From assembly GCA_023014335.1 (NCBI GenBank), contig JAECYW010000021.1:1240001-1304000 (forward strand): DNA of 64,000 nt, written 5' to 3'. A program made the position numbers and the translations under genes. Origin of the DNA: Galerina marginata (taxonomy: Eukaryota; Basidiomycota; Agaricomycetes; Agaricales; Galerinaceae). Below are positions 23,318-35,062 of the stretch, in pieces (the stretch's first letter is position 1; each line of letters starts with the position of its first letter). Below the pieces are notes generated by a model. The model saw only the letters and a list, made by a program, of their open reading frames with translations. It made no database searches and was not told the origin of the DNA.

Positions 23318-25343
23318 ATGTCTTCCAAGTCCTACTCCAACCACAGTGAAAACGCCGAGTTCGATTCCAAGTCCCAAGATGTCGAGAAAAATTATACACC
23401 AGCGCTCGACGCTCACTACGATCCCGCCTTCGTCAAGAAAACACTGTAAGTAGCTTTGGCATCGACACACTCTTCGCTTTCATTGACCTGAATCCTTCAA
23501 GTCGTTTGATTGACTGGCGTATGCTTCCCTTACTGGGATTGGTTTACTCCATCGCTCTTATTGATCGAGCTAACCTGGGCATCGCCCGTACAGCAGGGAT
23601 GGATGTTGACCTGGTAAAGTCTCTGAATGTTTCCACTGGCGGTCAGAGCCTTACCGTTTTGCACTGCACAGAGACTAGACATCGGCGAACGATACAGCAT
23701 CGCTTCATTGGTATACTTCTTCCCGTATATCCTCCTGTTCGTATCGTCTCTTTCACCTTCATTTTATCAGGCGATTGACTATTATACACGATAGCCAAAT
23801 TCCTGGAAACATCATCTTACGATGGTTGGGTTCTCGCACCTGGTTAACCACATGTGTTGTTGGATGGGGAGTTGCGCAGGTCGGCATGGCTTTCGTGACT
23901 ACATGGGGCCAACTCTCCGTCTGCCGTGTCTTCCTCGGTGCTTTCGAGGTATGTTTAACTTGACCTCTTGTTTTATGATCCTGAACCCCAAATTTTCAGG
24001 CGGGATTCTTTCCTTCCTTGACATTTATCATCACAACTTGGTATAAGCGCTATGAAGTCCAGAAACGGCTCGCCCTCTTCTACCTTAGTTCAATCTTGAT
24101 CTCAAGCTTCAGTTCTATCCTCGGTACGTTCCTCACAACACCCTATTCCCAATCACTGATGAGTCCATGCCAGCATATGCAATCAACCTTCTGAAAGGAA
24201 AAGCCGGCCTAAACGGCTGGCGATGGATTTTCTTCATTGAGGGTCTGCTAACGATTTCTCTTGGCGTCCTCACATGGTTTTTTGTTCCCGACTTTCCCGA
24301 TAAAAGCACCTTTATTACCAAGGAACAACAGCGGGTGTGTTGGGTTCGTTTTTAAATGTAAAAGACAATCAATTGACAAGAACTCTAGATGGTTTTGGAT
24401 CGAGTCCAAGCTGACAGAGGCGACTCTGTTCCAGATAAAATGAACTGGACGAAGGTTGTTACCCACCTGAAGGATCCTCTCGTCTGGGCTTTTGGTGCGT
24501 TGTGACTTGCCGCTTCTGGTTGGATGAAACACTGACCTGTTATCATCCGTTCAGCTGCTATGTTTATGGCTAGCACTATGCCAGCTTACGCCGTTGGTTT
24601 CTTCATGACCATCATTTTAAGAGGGATGGGATTTTCGGAGTCCATGGCTCTTATATTAACGGCTCCTCCAGGTGTCTTCGCTGTGCGTTTATACTTTGGC
24701 TTTCTTGATCCGCTAACTTATATGCCTTTTTGTTCGACTTAGGCTGCTTCCTGCTTCCTCTTTGCGTGGCTTTCTGACCGAACAAAAATGCGAGCCCCCT
24801 GGATGGTCGTACAAAATCTTATCTGCATTACCGGACTCCTACTCGCAACGTACTCAAATACGAACCTTGTACGCTACTTTGGATTGTACTTTGTAAACGC
24901 AGGTGCAACAGGCTGCATCCCCGCGGTTCTCGCCTACGTAAGAAGGCGTCCTTCGCCTGTCAAACAGACAACCGTCCAATTTCACTGACGCCTATTGGAA
25001 CAGAGCGCAAATAACATAACGAGCCACACAAAACGAGCCATCCAATCCGCCACCGTCATAGCAGCTGGAGGTGTTGGTGGCATCATCGCAACAACAGTAT
25101 TTCGCCAACAAGATTTTCCGAGGTGGGAACCTATTGCCATTGCCTTTTCAGCTTTCTTATATATCCATTTGTTTCGTACTATCCAGATATGTAAACGGCA
25201 TGTGGACGACTATAGGGCTTCAAATCCTCATGATCGTCCTCCTGGGTGTGACGACCTTCGTGTTCAAACGCCGAAACCGACTTCGCCTGGAAGGGAAAGT
25301 TGGTCCGCTAGAGAGACAGCCTGACTTTTACTACACCATTTAG
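23318..25343 (+). CDS. MFS permease, anion:cation symporter type (Dal5/TNA1-like)
   Basis: Eleven exons: 23318-23445, 23502-23613, 23672-23736, 23795-23948, 24000-24123, 24174-24334, 24389-24494, 24555-24682, 24743-24937, 25004-25122 and 25187-25343, giving 482 residues. A soluble N-terminus of about 45 residues precedes about twelve membrane helices. Diagnostic pieces are IDRANLGIA in helix 1, YILLQIPGNIILRWLGSR between helices 2 and 3, GAFEAGFFPS in helix 4 and WRWIFFIEGLLT in helix 6. This set is characteristic of the allantoate/nicotinate/biotin/pantothenate permease family, which imports small organic anions with protons across the plasma membrane. The substrate cannot be read from sequence. 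No nitrogen- or vitamin-metabolism gene lies next to it. Confidence 0.9.
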
Positions 25344-25439
25344 TTCTTCGGCGATCCATATATTTTACGACGGGCAGGCGGTTTTATTTATGGTGTTCTT
25401 CGTCTATGAATGCAATTTACGGAATGCAATCTGTCCTTA

Positions 25440-25606
25440 TTGCTATTTTCAATGAAGTTGGCGGTGGGTCACATCACGTCACATTTTGGCAATCTTCGAC
25501 CTCCGGTCTTCCACATGAACTTTCTCAACAACTACTGGGCCTAGAATTATAATTTTTGGTGTTCTGGAATTCTATTGACGAGTAGGTGTGCGCCCCAGCT
25601 TAAAAT
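25440..25606 (+). repeat. Left terminal inverted repeat of the MITE
   Basis: 167 bp, from TTGCTATTTTCAATGAAG to CCCCAGCTTAAAAT. Pairs with 26014-26180. Confidence 0.85.
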
Positions 25607-26013
25607 TTGGAATTTGGTGAAGTATTGCTGCCGTTGGGAATATGATACGGGAGAAATATGCATTTTTACATATGGTGAACTTGTAGAGGAACCACTGAAG
25701 ATAAAAACAAAATTCCTTTTGTGATATACTTATATACTTGTGTATGAGTGCGCCCCATAGCAAAAACGCCCATATCAGATGTGTAAAGCGGTAGAGAGAT
25801 GTGACACCCTTTCTTCTGGCCACTATAAGCTAATTATCTAACAACAAGATGGAGTATACCCCAAAATTTATATGGGGCACACTTATTTGAATAAATTCAC
25901 GTCGTTCTATAAAAATTTGAGGGGTCCAGACCATCTGATTCTTTCAGAAGTTCAATATGGCTGCTGGACTAGTGGCTATTTTCTAGTGACACAAATACCG
26001 CACCAAATATTAT

Positions 26014-26180
26014 ATTTTAAGCTGGGGCGCACACCTACTCGTCAATAGGGTTCCAGAGCACCAAAAATTATAATTCTAGGCCTAGTAGTTGTTGAGAAAG
26101 TTCATGTGGAAGACCGGAGGTCGAAGATTGCCAAAATGTGACGTGATGTGACCCACCGCCAACTTCATTGAAAATAGCAA
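26014..26180 (-). repeat. Right terminal inverted repeat of the MITE
   Basis: 167 bp, inverse complement of 25440-25606 with scattered substitutions (for example the left arm's tgggcc is taggcc here). Confidence 0.85.
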
Positions 26181-26892
26181 TAAACATACACACCACATTT
26201 GAAGCTGTCGAATAGAATCATATTGAAACCAGAGGGGAAGAAATTTGAATGGAGATCTGGAGATGTTCCTAGCAGACAGAAAGTTTCTTCTAACATTGAC
26301 GTCGTTGTTAAAGTGATACCACTAACCAACCCGAGGAGTCATAACAAATAGCCATTTCATTCGATCAACGAAGAATAGACTACAGTATATACACAAACAC
26401 TGGATGGATGTACAGGCAAAAATTGAGAGGCCCAAATATTCTACACATTAACGACGAGCACGAAAAATGGAGGAATATACGAGCAAGACACATAGCGAAC
26501 ATGATTGACAGAAGTAGATGTTCACTATGATGAACAAGAAAAATTCGGACAGCACAACGAAAACAATAACAATCGAGAGCAAGATTCAAGATATGAAAGA
26601 CAAAAAAAAGGAAATCGTAACAAGATACTAAGCATTCAATCGTAAAGTTAGTCTGTCGAGTCTGCCCTTGCGGGTAGATCTCAACGAAGATGTTAGAAAC
26701 GTGACAATGAAGCATCGTGGAAGCGTGAAGCGTGAAGATTGCGCTTAGAGAGGTCGTGTAGCGTGAAGGAGTCATGCGGTCATGCGAGGATGTTGGTTTG
26801 GGTAGATATTATTTGAGATGAGGGCATAGGTCGAATGGCATAGGCATAGGATTCAAATCATCGGCATGGAGAACATTGACCACGACATGGGC

Positions 26893-29800
26893 TCAGACCC
26901 TGATAGGTCGGTTCTGCGAAGCAGGTGTGCGACCACCAGGAGTAGGTCTGCCGCGGGGTCTAGGTCGGTTCAGCCTCAAAGTATCCCCAGGACTAGCGAT
27001 TCAAAAAAACAAATATCAGTCTCGATTCGATAGAAAGCTCCCGAAATGCTTACGTCATGATAGTGCCAGCTCCCACAGCATTTTCTTTTTGCTCTGTGGA
27101 CGACTTGCCTGTACTGCGTTTCGACCAACCCAGGGCAGTTCGTCGAGCAGTGGATCCAACCCGAGGGCGGACATTGGGGGCCAGGCCAAATGCGTTCTCT
27201 CGTTTGGGTTCAATGTCCATTACCAGCGGAGAGAAAGGTTTGAAGGCTTCAAGAGACGGAGGAGCGACCATAATATTCTTCTTGACAGTTACTGGTCGTA
27301 GCACTGGCGTCTTTTGATGGTCGACAACAGAAGTGCGAGTTTGTTCAGGCGACAGTGTTGCCTTTGAGACCCGCTGAGGATATGGCGACGGACGCGAAGA
27401 TGTACGTGAGCGGATCCTATGAGGACGAAGTTCGGATGGAAGAGGGCCGTAGTTTTGGACGGAATGCTGTAGAAGGGCTTGCATATCGGACGGGCTTCCG
27501 GGTGCTTGGAAGGCTAGAAAATAACCAATGAGAAGGATGTTAAAAGAAAGACAAGACCGTACTTACACTGAACCGCAAAGAGCGAGAATGGGGTGTCTCG
27601 CCACTGACGACGACTCTCCGTGACCGTCTCATGGGCTTCATCCCGGAGGGCATAGTATTTCCTCAGAGCGACAATACCCCGTTCATCATCCCAAGTCGAC
27701 TCCTCAGGCTTCGAGATAAAGGAAGCTGTTTCGGAATCAACAACAAAGACCGCTTGTCGGGTAGTCGGGCTGCTCTTCTTGGACAGCAGCGAGTGTGCCG
27801 GGCTCGTGTGGTTCGAGTTCAACATTTCCTCCTCGATGGTCTCATAAACGGATGACCTCGAGATATGCGATTTGGAATAACGGCGACGATGACCTGTGCC
27901 AGGGGCTCGAGCTCGAGCCCTGTTCCTTGCGACTGTTGACATTGGATGAGTAGCATTGGAGAGGGCGATGTTGATCTGGGAAAGGTCGATGCTAGACTGA
28001 GAACCTTCAGAAAACGAGGAGCCATCAGATGCGGAAAGAGGTGGTGTGTCGCCTCCCGAACTCGATGTGCAGGTGCTTGAACGAGATCGAGTAGCCGGGC
28101 CAGGTCTGGAGAAAACGGGGACATCTAAAACTGGGTTAACACAAGGAGAAAGGACAGTAGAATGAGGACATACAAGCACTGGTAAGGTCTTCTCCATCAG
28201 CAATAAGGCAACTCTCTTCCAAACTGTGCCTCTCCAAAAGTCCGTGCTGCGCCTTGATCATGCGCTCGCCACCGAACTGGAAGGACGAAGTCGACGCAAT
28301 AGATGGCTTCTCGACGATGCGAGCCTTGTTGGGCGACTCGTACTGGTCTTGTCCTTTATGATTGACAGCTGAATGTTTGCGTTTCTCGACACGGACACAT
28401 GGAGAAGCCTCGATGATGGAACCGACAGAACGACGGCGAACGTGACCACCGCCCAGCATCTGCCAACAGAAAAAAGAAATCAGCAAAAGTAAAGGTTAGT
28501 ACACGAAATAAGGCTTACACTGATCATGGTATCATCTTCTCTCATAGGACTATGAACACTATTTCGGCTCAGAACAGAAAGAGGGCGGAACTGATTAGGA
28601 GGGAGCAAACCGCCCTGGAACGAATGCGAAAAGTCGTCGCCGAAAACCGAATCAGAAGAAACAGAAGACGGACGACCAGTCTTCTCAAACAACGAATCCT
28701 CCATAGACGACCTCTGGTACTCGTCAATAATAGAGTCATAACCAAAGTTCTCCTGCGAAGCACTAGCACTGCCGGGAGGAGAGGCCGAGATGGAAGTCAA
28801 AGGAGCCTGGGTTTCGAACATCTTGTCTCCAATCCCTGGTCGACCAAGGTGCATACCCGAAAAGTCGCTCATGACCGAGTCGACAGACTGATCCCTGCGA
28901 TGCCTGGCCCACGCTGAAATCCCACCGTTCGCTCCGTGCTTGATGTACGACATGGCCACAGAGCTCGAGCTGGCAGTTGAGTCGTTGCGGCGATGACCAA
29001 AGCTGCGGTTGTACAAACTGATAGGCGGGGCTTGCGACGAGACGGACATGTTGGATTCACGACGACGATGCCCACGGGCACCGTTCTGCTGAGGACGGAA
29101 GTAGAAGCTAGAGGCGTCCGATTCGACACGACGACGGGGTTTGTTGGCCAAATACGCGAAAGTGTCATCTACAGACATCGACATCGAGATGCTCGTCATG
29201 TCCTCTGAAGAAGGCCTTTCTCGGAGGCTGGGAAGTCCATAGTCGAAAGGATCATTGGACCCAGAGTTGATGACGTGGCCATAGGACGAGACGGACGCAA
29301 TGCTGAACACCGACTCGTGCCGACGATGAGGCGCACGACGACCTGCCGCAACAGAAGCAACGACAGCAGGAGGAGGGTAGAACGCCGGACGCTCATCGCT
29401 GAACTCGAACCCGCGCCTGACCTCTTCAAACGAATTGAAACCCTCAAAGCTGATGCCCGAGGACGGGCGAGACGCCGCCTTGTAGATACTTCTCTTCTCC
29501 TGTGCCGACTGGTGGCTGGAATCCAAATTAACACGAGGCTTTTCAGCAGCAGGAACACCGCCGACCATCTTCCTGTAGATGGATTTCAGGACCGAATCAT
29601 CCTCCAAGCCATCGAGCATGAAGGAATTGTTCGCAGAACCTGAAATCGAGCGAACATGGGACGGAGGCGGGATGATATCGGACAGCGTAAGCTCCTTCTC
29701 CTCCTCAGGCAGCGACTTGGACGACGCCGCCCGTGGAAGGCCTCCGAACCTGAAAGACGTATTGAGCTCTCCATCCGAGGTGCGCGACGAAGTGGACGCG

Positions 29801-32800
29801 GCCAAAGAGGGCTTCAGACCGGGTGATGGACGCTCCTGGAAGAGAATATCGTGGCCATCGTCGGTGCTGTTGTTGCTGCCCAAACTATCCGAACCTTGAA
29901 GTACAGTGGGCTCCTTGACGTCGACGATCCTCGACCCAGAGAACATATCAAAGTGCAACGACTTGCTCTCCTGCTGGCTCTGGCTCTGGCTCTGGCTCTC
30001 CAAGCCCGAACGCGTCTTCTCCATAAGACTAAGCCCAGACATCTTCACATCCACAAGCTGCTCCTCCTCCCCATACCCATCAAACCCAGCACCACTCCCC
30101 TCACTCCCACTGCCACTGCTCTCAGCATCCATCGCCATCCTAAAGTCCACCGGCAGCTCCGGCACAGGCGGTACATCCACCAACACCCCAAAGTCATATC
30201 TCAAATCCACCTTCGCAGGCGTCCTGAACGCGTTCTCCAGCTGCTCCACGAAGCTCCGGCGATCCGACCCACCCGACTCGTTGAGCTTCTTCAGCTCGCC
30301 CGTAAAATCAAACGACTTCTTCGTGTCTCCCTCCTCCGACATGGGAGAGTTGGAGATATCGTCGATCTCGAGATGGTTATCCTGTTCGTCGATGAGCGCC
30401 GCGCGGAAGACGGGGAGGGACAGGTTAAGCTCGAATGGCGGGAGGAGGTGCGAGCGGGCGAGCTCGACTTCCATTGACGTGCTATCTCCAAGCTCGACCT
30501 CACTCTCGTCCACGTCTTGAATATCAACCTCCATCCCCCGCTCATCCCCACTCCCAACACCACCAACCCTGCCCCGCTCCTCACCCGCCGACAAAATAAC
30601 CCTCAACTCATCCGGCACATCCGAATCCGGATCCGACGCATCCAGCGGCTCTTGATAGCACGACACATCCGACCCGCCCATCGTACCCGACATCCCAAGC
30701 ACGCGGCGTGTCTCCCTCGCAATGGGCACACTGTACTCCTCGTCCGCATCAGAGAGGTACTGGTCATATCGGGTACTACCAGTACTGAGACGGAGCAGCT
30801 GGCTGCCATAGTTCGAGTTCGAGCTCGAGCTCGAGCGGCTGCCCTTGCTGGACGTGGACCGCCTGCCTGCACTGCTGGGAGCCAACGAAGCCCGCTTGTC
30901 CAGCTCCGACTCGTGGATGCGCTTGAACACAGGCGTCAACGAGCCCGAATACTCCTCCGTCGAGCCTCTCCCCCTCTGCGTGCCCCTCGACGAAGAGCGC
31001 GAGCCAGGCCCAAAAGTCAACGAAGACGGCGCGCGTGGGTGCTCCTCCTCATGCACACCCCCATCCTCCCGACCGACAGACCCAGGCATAGGCGACGTCG
31101 GCACCTGCAACAACCTCGCCCGAATCGCCACCCTCGACCGCGCAGGGCGCAACGGCTGCAACACGGGTTCAGGCTCAGGCTCCGGCGCAGGCGTCATCGT
31201 GCGCTTGTGCCCCGGGCGGAAGGTGCCAGCACTAGCACTGGCAGAAGGCGGCGTAGGGTTGATCTTGGCGCGGATAGTAGCAGCACCAGGCGCGTTGCGC
31301 TCCTTGACAGGCGACAACCCCTTCATCAGCGTCGACCACGGGGCGATCTGCTTCGAGATGAGGGCTGCGTTGGCAGCGTTGTTGTTGTTGTTCGTGGCCA
31401 CTGCTGCTGTGTGCGTGTGCGCGTGCGTCGTCGTCGTTGCTGGAGGAGTAGTCCCGTTGCTTGCGAAGCCCGACTTGGCAGGATACCCCCTCGACTGCGC
31501 ATAAGGCCTCAACGAGCTAATCGACGCCGTGCTGCCCTGCCTCGCCAACAAGCTCTGTCCTGCTCCTGCCACACCCATCGTCGCAGCAAGCTTCTTCGCG
31601 CTTTTCATCCCCAACGGGCTGTCCTGCCCCACGCGCTTCTTCGGGCTACCATTATACTCGATTGGTGGATTCCCCTGAACATGGGCATGGGCATGAGCAT
31701 AAGCCTTAACCTTCTCAAGCGTCGACGCCGGAGTCGGCGACGGCGACAAAGACCCAGCCAGCCTCAACGGCGTCATATCAGGCGTGGACGGCGTAGCCTG
31801 TAGATCGAGGTTGTTGATGAGCAGAGCCAGGTCGTTGGTCGCTGCGTCCAGGATCGAGAGCACACCTAAAAATGATGATAATTAAAACGAACGCGTCAGT
31901 AAATTTTTCCAACCACGAAAACGAGCATCCAACGAACCTTCCTCATCTTCGTACATAGGCCTAGGCCTGCTCCTCCCCAACAACTGCTCCGACAAAGGAC
32001 GCGCTCTCGCCTTCTTCACAGGCGTCGCCGCCGGCTTCTCAACTTCGCCTGTGACCTGCCTCTCCACCCCCTGCTCATCCTCATCATCCACACAAGCAAA
32101 CTCCACACTCCCATCATCACTCCCAATCATCCCGTCCTCCCCCTCCTCCTCCTCCTCTTCCTCCTCATCCCCCATCCTCCCATGCCCATCCGAAGTAGCT
32201 TCCTCAATCGTCAAAATAGGATACGCGAACTTTTGTTGTCTCCTCTCATCCACATCCCTCTCCTCCTCCTGCTGCTCCTCCTCTTGCCCCATCCCCGGTC
32301 CCTCGACCACCCCATCCCCCAAAACATCAGGGAAAACAGCACTCAGCGGCGTCCGCCTCCTCCCCTCCGAAGACCGCCGACTCTCCCTCGACGTCCGCCT
32401 CTCTTTCTTCTGCTCTCCCATCTCCCTGTCTTTCTCATCCCCTCTATCCCTATCCCTATCCCCACCCCCCTCCCGCCCCTCCCTCTCCCTCCTCCTCGCC
32501 TCTCTAACAGTCTCCAGCCCCTCCTCGTCCCACCTCACAGACACCCCCGAGCTGCTCCCCGAAGCGGAAGAAAGCCGCGAGGCCGTGGAGGTCGTTGAGA
32601 GCGGGCGGAGGGAGGAGTTGGTGGATAGAGCCGATGTTGGGCGGCCTTGGTGATGCTGGGATTGGGATTGAGAGCGCGCAGATTCGACGGAGAGCCGGTT
32701 GTTATTGTTCGCGTTCGCGTTGATAGCACCTCCGTTCGAGAGGACGCGGGCATTAACGTTTGGATGAACGCTGCTGCCGACATACGAGACCGTAGCCGCA

Positions 32801-35062
32801 GCCGCAGCCTGAGACTGGGTCGGTGCGGAAACGGGAACGAGAGCAGGTGCAGCTACAGACGCAGACCCACCACCACCAAAAAACTCAAACTTCGAACTCG
32901 CACTCGACCCGCTCCTCACAGAAGGAAGACGCATCGTCATCGTGGACGGCAGGCCGAGCCCCAAGAGCGTGCTGCGTTTTTTCGGGCCGAGGGTGTGCAC
33001 CCCCAGAGTTTGCGTCTGCGTTTGTGTCTGTGCGCCATTGCCAGTCGAGTTTGATGCGGGAGAAGCGGAAGAGGAAGAGCCAGGGGCAGGAGCGGGTCCG
33101 GGGCTGGCTGTGAGCGCGCCCGCTTCGAAGCTGCTCGAGGAGAGTCGGAGGGTGTCTTTTGGCTCTTTGTCTTTGCTTTTCTCCTTGGACTTGGATTTGG
33201 ACTTGGTCTTTTCCTTCTTGCCGGCCTTGTCGTCCTTCTCCTTGTCCTTCTCCTTGTCGTCCTTGCCTTTGGACTTGGTCTTCTCCTTGGTCTTCTTCGG
33301 CTTCTCCTCCTCAGCACCCCCAGAGCTCTTCACACTCTTCTTCTTGCCCGTCTTCTCCTTCTCCTTCTTCTCCTTCTCCTTAGGAGCAGGACCAGAAGCA
33401 GGAAGAACACCACCCTCATTCAACTGCGCCCAACTGCCCATCCTCGCCAAAGACCTCACAGATCTAATCGCCCGTAACGCGATCGAGCCCTGTCCCTGCC
33501 CCTGTCCTTGTCCCTGTCCCTGTCCTTGTCCTTGTCCTTGGCCCTGTCCTTGTCCTTGTGCGCCGATACCAGCACCAGGCGGAGCAACAGCCAACAGCCC
33601 ACCAGAAGTCAACGTCCCCGTGCGCGAGCGCGTATACCCACCGCCCAACGAAGAAGGCGGGCGGTTGTCCTCCTCCTCCTCGTCGGGGTCTGCGGGCATA
33701 GGGATGACGGTCGCCTTCGCCTGAGCATGAGGCTGGGGTCGGACCTGTGTTTGTGGTTGGACCTGCGGCTGAGCTTGGAAGTGGAGATGAGCCTGTGGTT
33801 GAGTCTGATACGCCTGATACGCCTGCAGCCCGCGCACGCTCCCCGCGTTCGTGTTTGTGTTCGTGGTTGGCCTAGGGCCAGCGTTGTTGAGGAGGACGCC
33901 AGAGTCGAGCGAGTTGAACCGTCCGCGGTTTTCGGGGGCGGGTTTGAGCGGTTCTGGAGCTGCGGTGGGGTGGGTTAGTATGAGTTTGAGAGAATGGAGG
34001 AGAGAAGGGAAGAGAGTGTATCGTCATAAATGTAAAGGACGACCAAAAAGCGCAACAAAAGTACGGAAAAGTCAAAGATGAGAAAGCAAAACAACACGAC
34101 CACGAAGAAACGTAGTCTAATAAGAAAGAAAACAAAACTGAATCGAACGTACTTTTCGAGCGTGAGTTGGGGTCGTAAATAAACTCGACAGCTAAAGAGC
34201 AAACAGGTAAGCACAAACTCCAACCAAAACTTAAAACAAAAAACATACGTTTATGACTTATCTTATTCTCCTTCCTCTCCTTCTCCTTCTCCTTGGAATC
34301 CTTCCGGCCCCTGCCAATACTCCACCACTTCCCAGACCCATACCCATCCTCCGCCTTGACCTTCAACAGCCCGTCCTTCTTCTCCTTCTCCCTCTCCTCC
34401 TTGCCGCCCTCCGCAACGAGCTTGACGGCCTTCGGCACATTCGTCACCTCCCCCATCGCCCCACTCCCCGCACCTGAACCAGCACCACCACCACCAGCAC
34501 CCCAGCGCATCCCGTCCAACCCCGCCCTCGACTTTTTCTTCTTCACCATCACGATCTCCCCAATATCCGGATCCTCAGTCGGGTCGACATAAATCTCGAA
34601 CCCGCCCCGCGCGGAGGACGTCCCCGTCCCGAACCCCTGCTGCACCTCGCGGTCAGAAACGCCGACGCGTCTTACGACGTCTGAGAAGTCGCGCGCGCGT
34701 GCGTGCGTGTGGTCAGAGTCCTTCTTGCCTAGGGACATCCCCATACCGATGCTGAGGATGGACAGCTTGGATTTCTTAGGGACGAGTTTGCGTCGGGCTT
34801 CAGGCTCCGCTTTAGGCGCGAGTGGGGACGGAGAGGGGGAGGGGATGGAAGGGAGAGAAGGCATGGTCGCCCACGAGTCCTCCAGCGCGCGGTGGAAGGA
34901 CGTGCTAGCCTCCGAGGAAGAGAGACCGGACGCAGATGGTGTAGCGGAGATGAGGCGGATGGAGGGGATAGGCGGAGCCGAGGAGGGCGTGCCAGCAGCG
35001 CCGTTCGTCATCGTCATTCCTGGGTGTGCTGCTACTGGTGTTTTGGACAGCAGCGGCATCAC
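26893..35062 (-). CDS. Giant low-complexity protein, 2,543 residues, unknown
   Basis: Eight exons: 35062-34249, 34191-34153, 33959-31938, 31865-28519, 28459-28174, 28130-27567, 27513-27054 and 26992-26893. All joins keep phase and the total length divides exactly. Nearly the whole chain is disordered: Ser-rich, with a Gly-Gln repeat near 33490-33560, a Lys/Glu/Asp-rich block near 33180-33380, acidic patches and many SRS or RRxS sites. No enzyme fold, membrane helix or signal peptide is seen. The C-terminal 300 residues look ordered and conserved: around RGIVALRKYYALRDEAHETV, then DTPFSLFAVQSF, then QNYGPLPSELRP, followed by basic motifs and a tail of repeated RPRPRGRPTP type. I recall similar C-termini in other Agaricomycetes proteins of unknown role. 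Phosphorylated scaffold or cytoskeleton-linked roles are possible, but nothing in the sequence shows it. The start is the first Met of the open exon. Confidence 0.8.
33490..33559 (-). repeat. Hexanucleotide-type repeat encoding Gly-Gln run
   Basis: About eleven tandem six-base units (variants of GGACAA and GGACAG on the coding strand, shown on plus as cc(t/c)tgt) encode alternating Gly and Gln. The third-position variation means it is an old, interrupted microsatellite under coding frame. Confidence 0.75.

Larger units (their letters stand above)
25440..26180. mobile_element. MITE, Tc1/mariner-like (TA target duplication, long inverted repeats)
   Basis: The first 167 bases (25440-25606) are the inverse complement of the last 167 (26014-26180), with only a few mismatches visible near the middle of the arms. 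The ends read TTGCTATTTT...AAAATAGCAA and are flanked on both sides by TA (25438-25439 and 26181-26182), the target preference of Tc1/mariner transposases. The internal 400 bases hold no transposase. The phrase tgcgcccca(g/t) recurs at the inner end of the arms and again inside. The element is 741 bp and non-autonomous, lying in the convergent intergenic space. Transcription through it would form a long hairpin. Confidence 0.85.
25344..26892. other. Intergenic region containing a MITE
   Basis: Between the permease stop and the giant gene's stop; the two genes converge here. About half is the inverted-repeat element at 25440-26180. The remainder is AT-rich with no supported gene. Confidence 0.6.

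Noticed and set aside
30517..31803. 428-codon Arg-rich plus-strand open frame
   Set aside because: A shadow of GC-rich, codon-biased minus-strand coding sequence; composition is that of reversed Ser/Ala/Asp codons.
33180..33724. Long plus-strand open frame opposite the giant gene, encoding Ser/Phe/Cys-Pro repeats
   Set aside because: It is the reverse reading of Lys/Glu-rich and Gly-Gln repeat coding sequence; the minus-strand frame has consistent splicing and this one does not.
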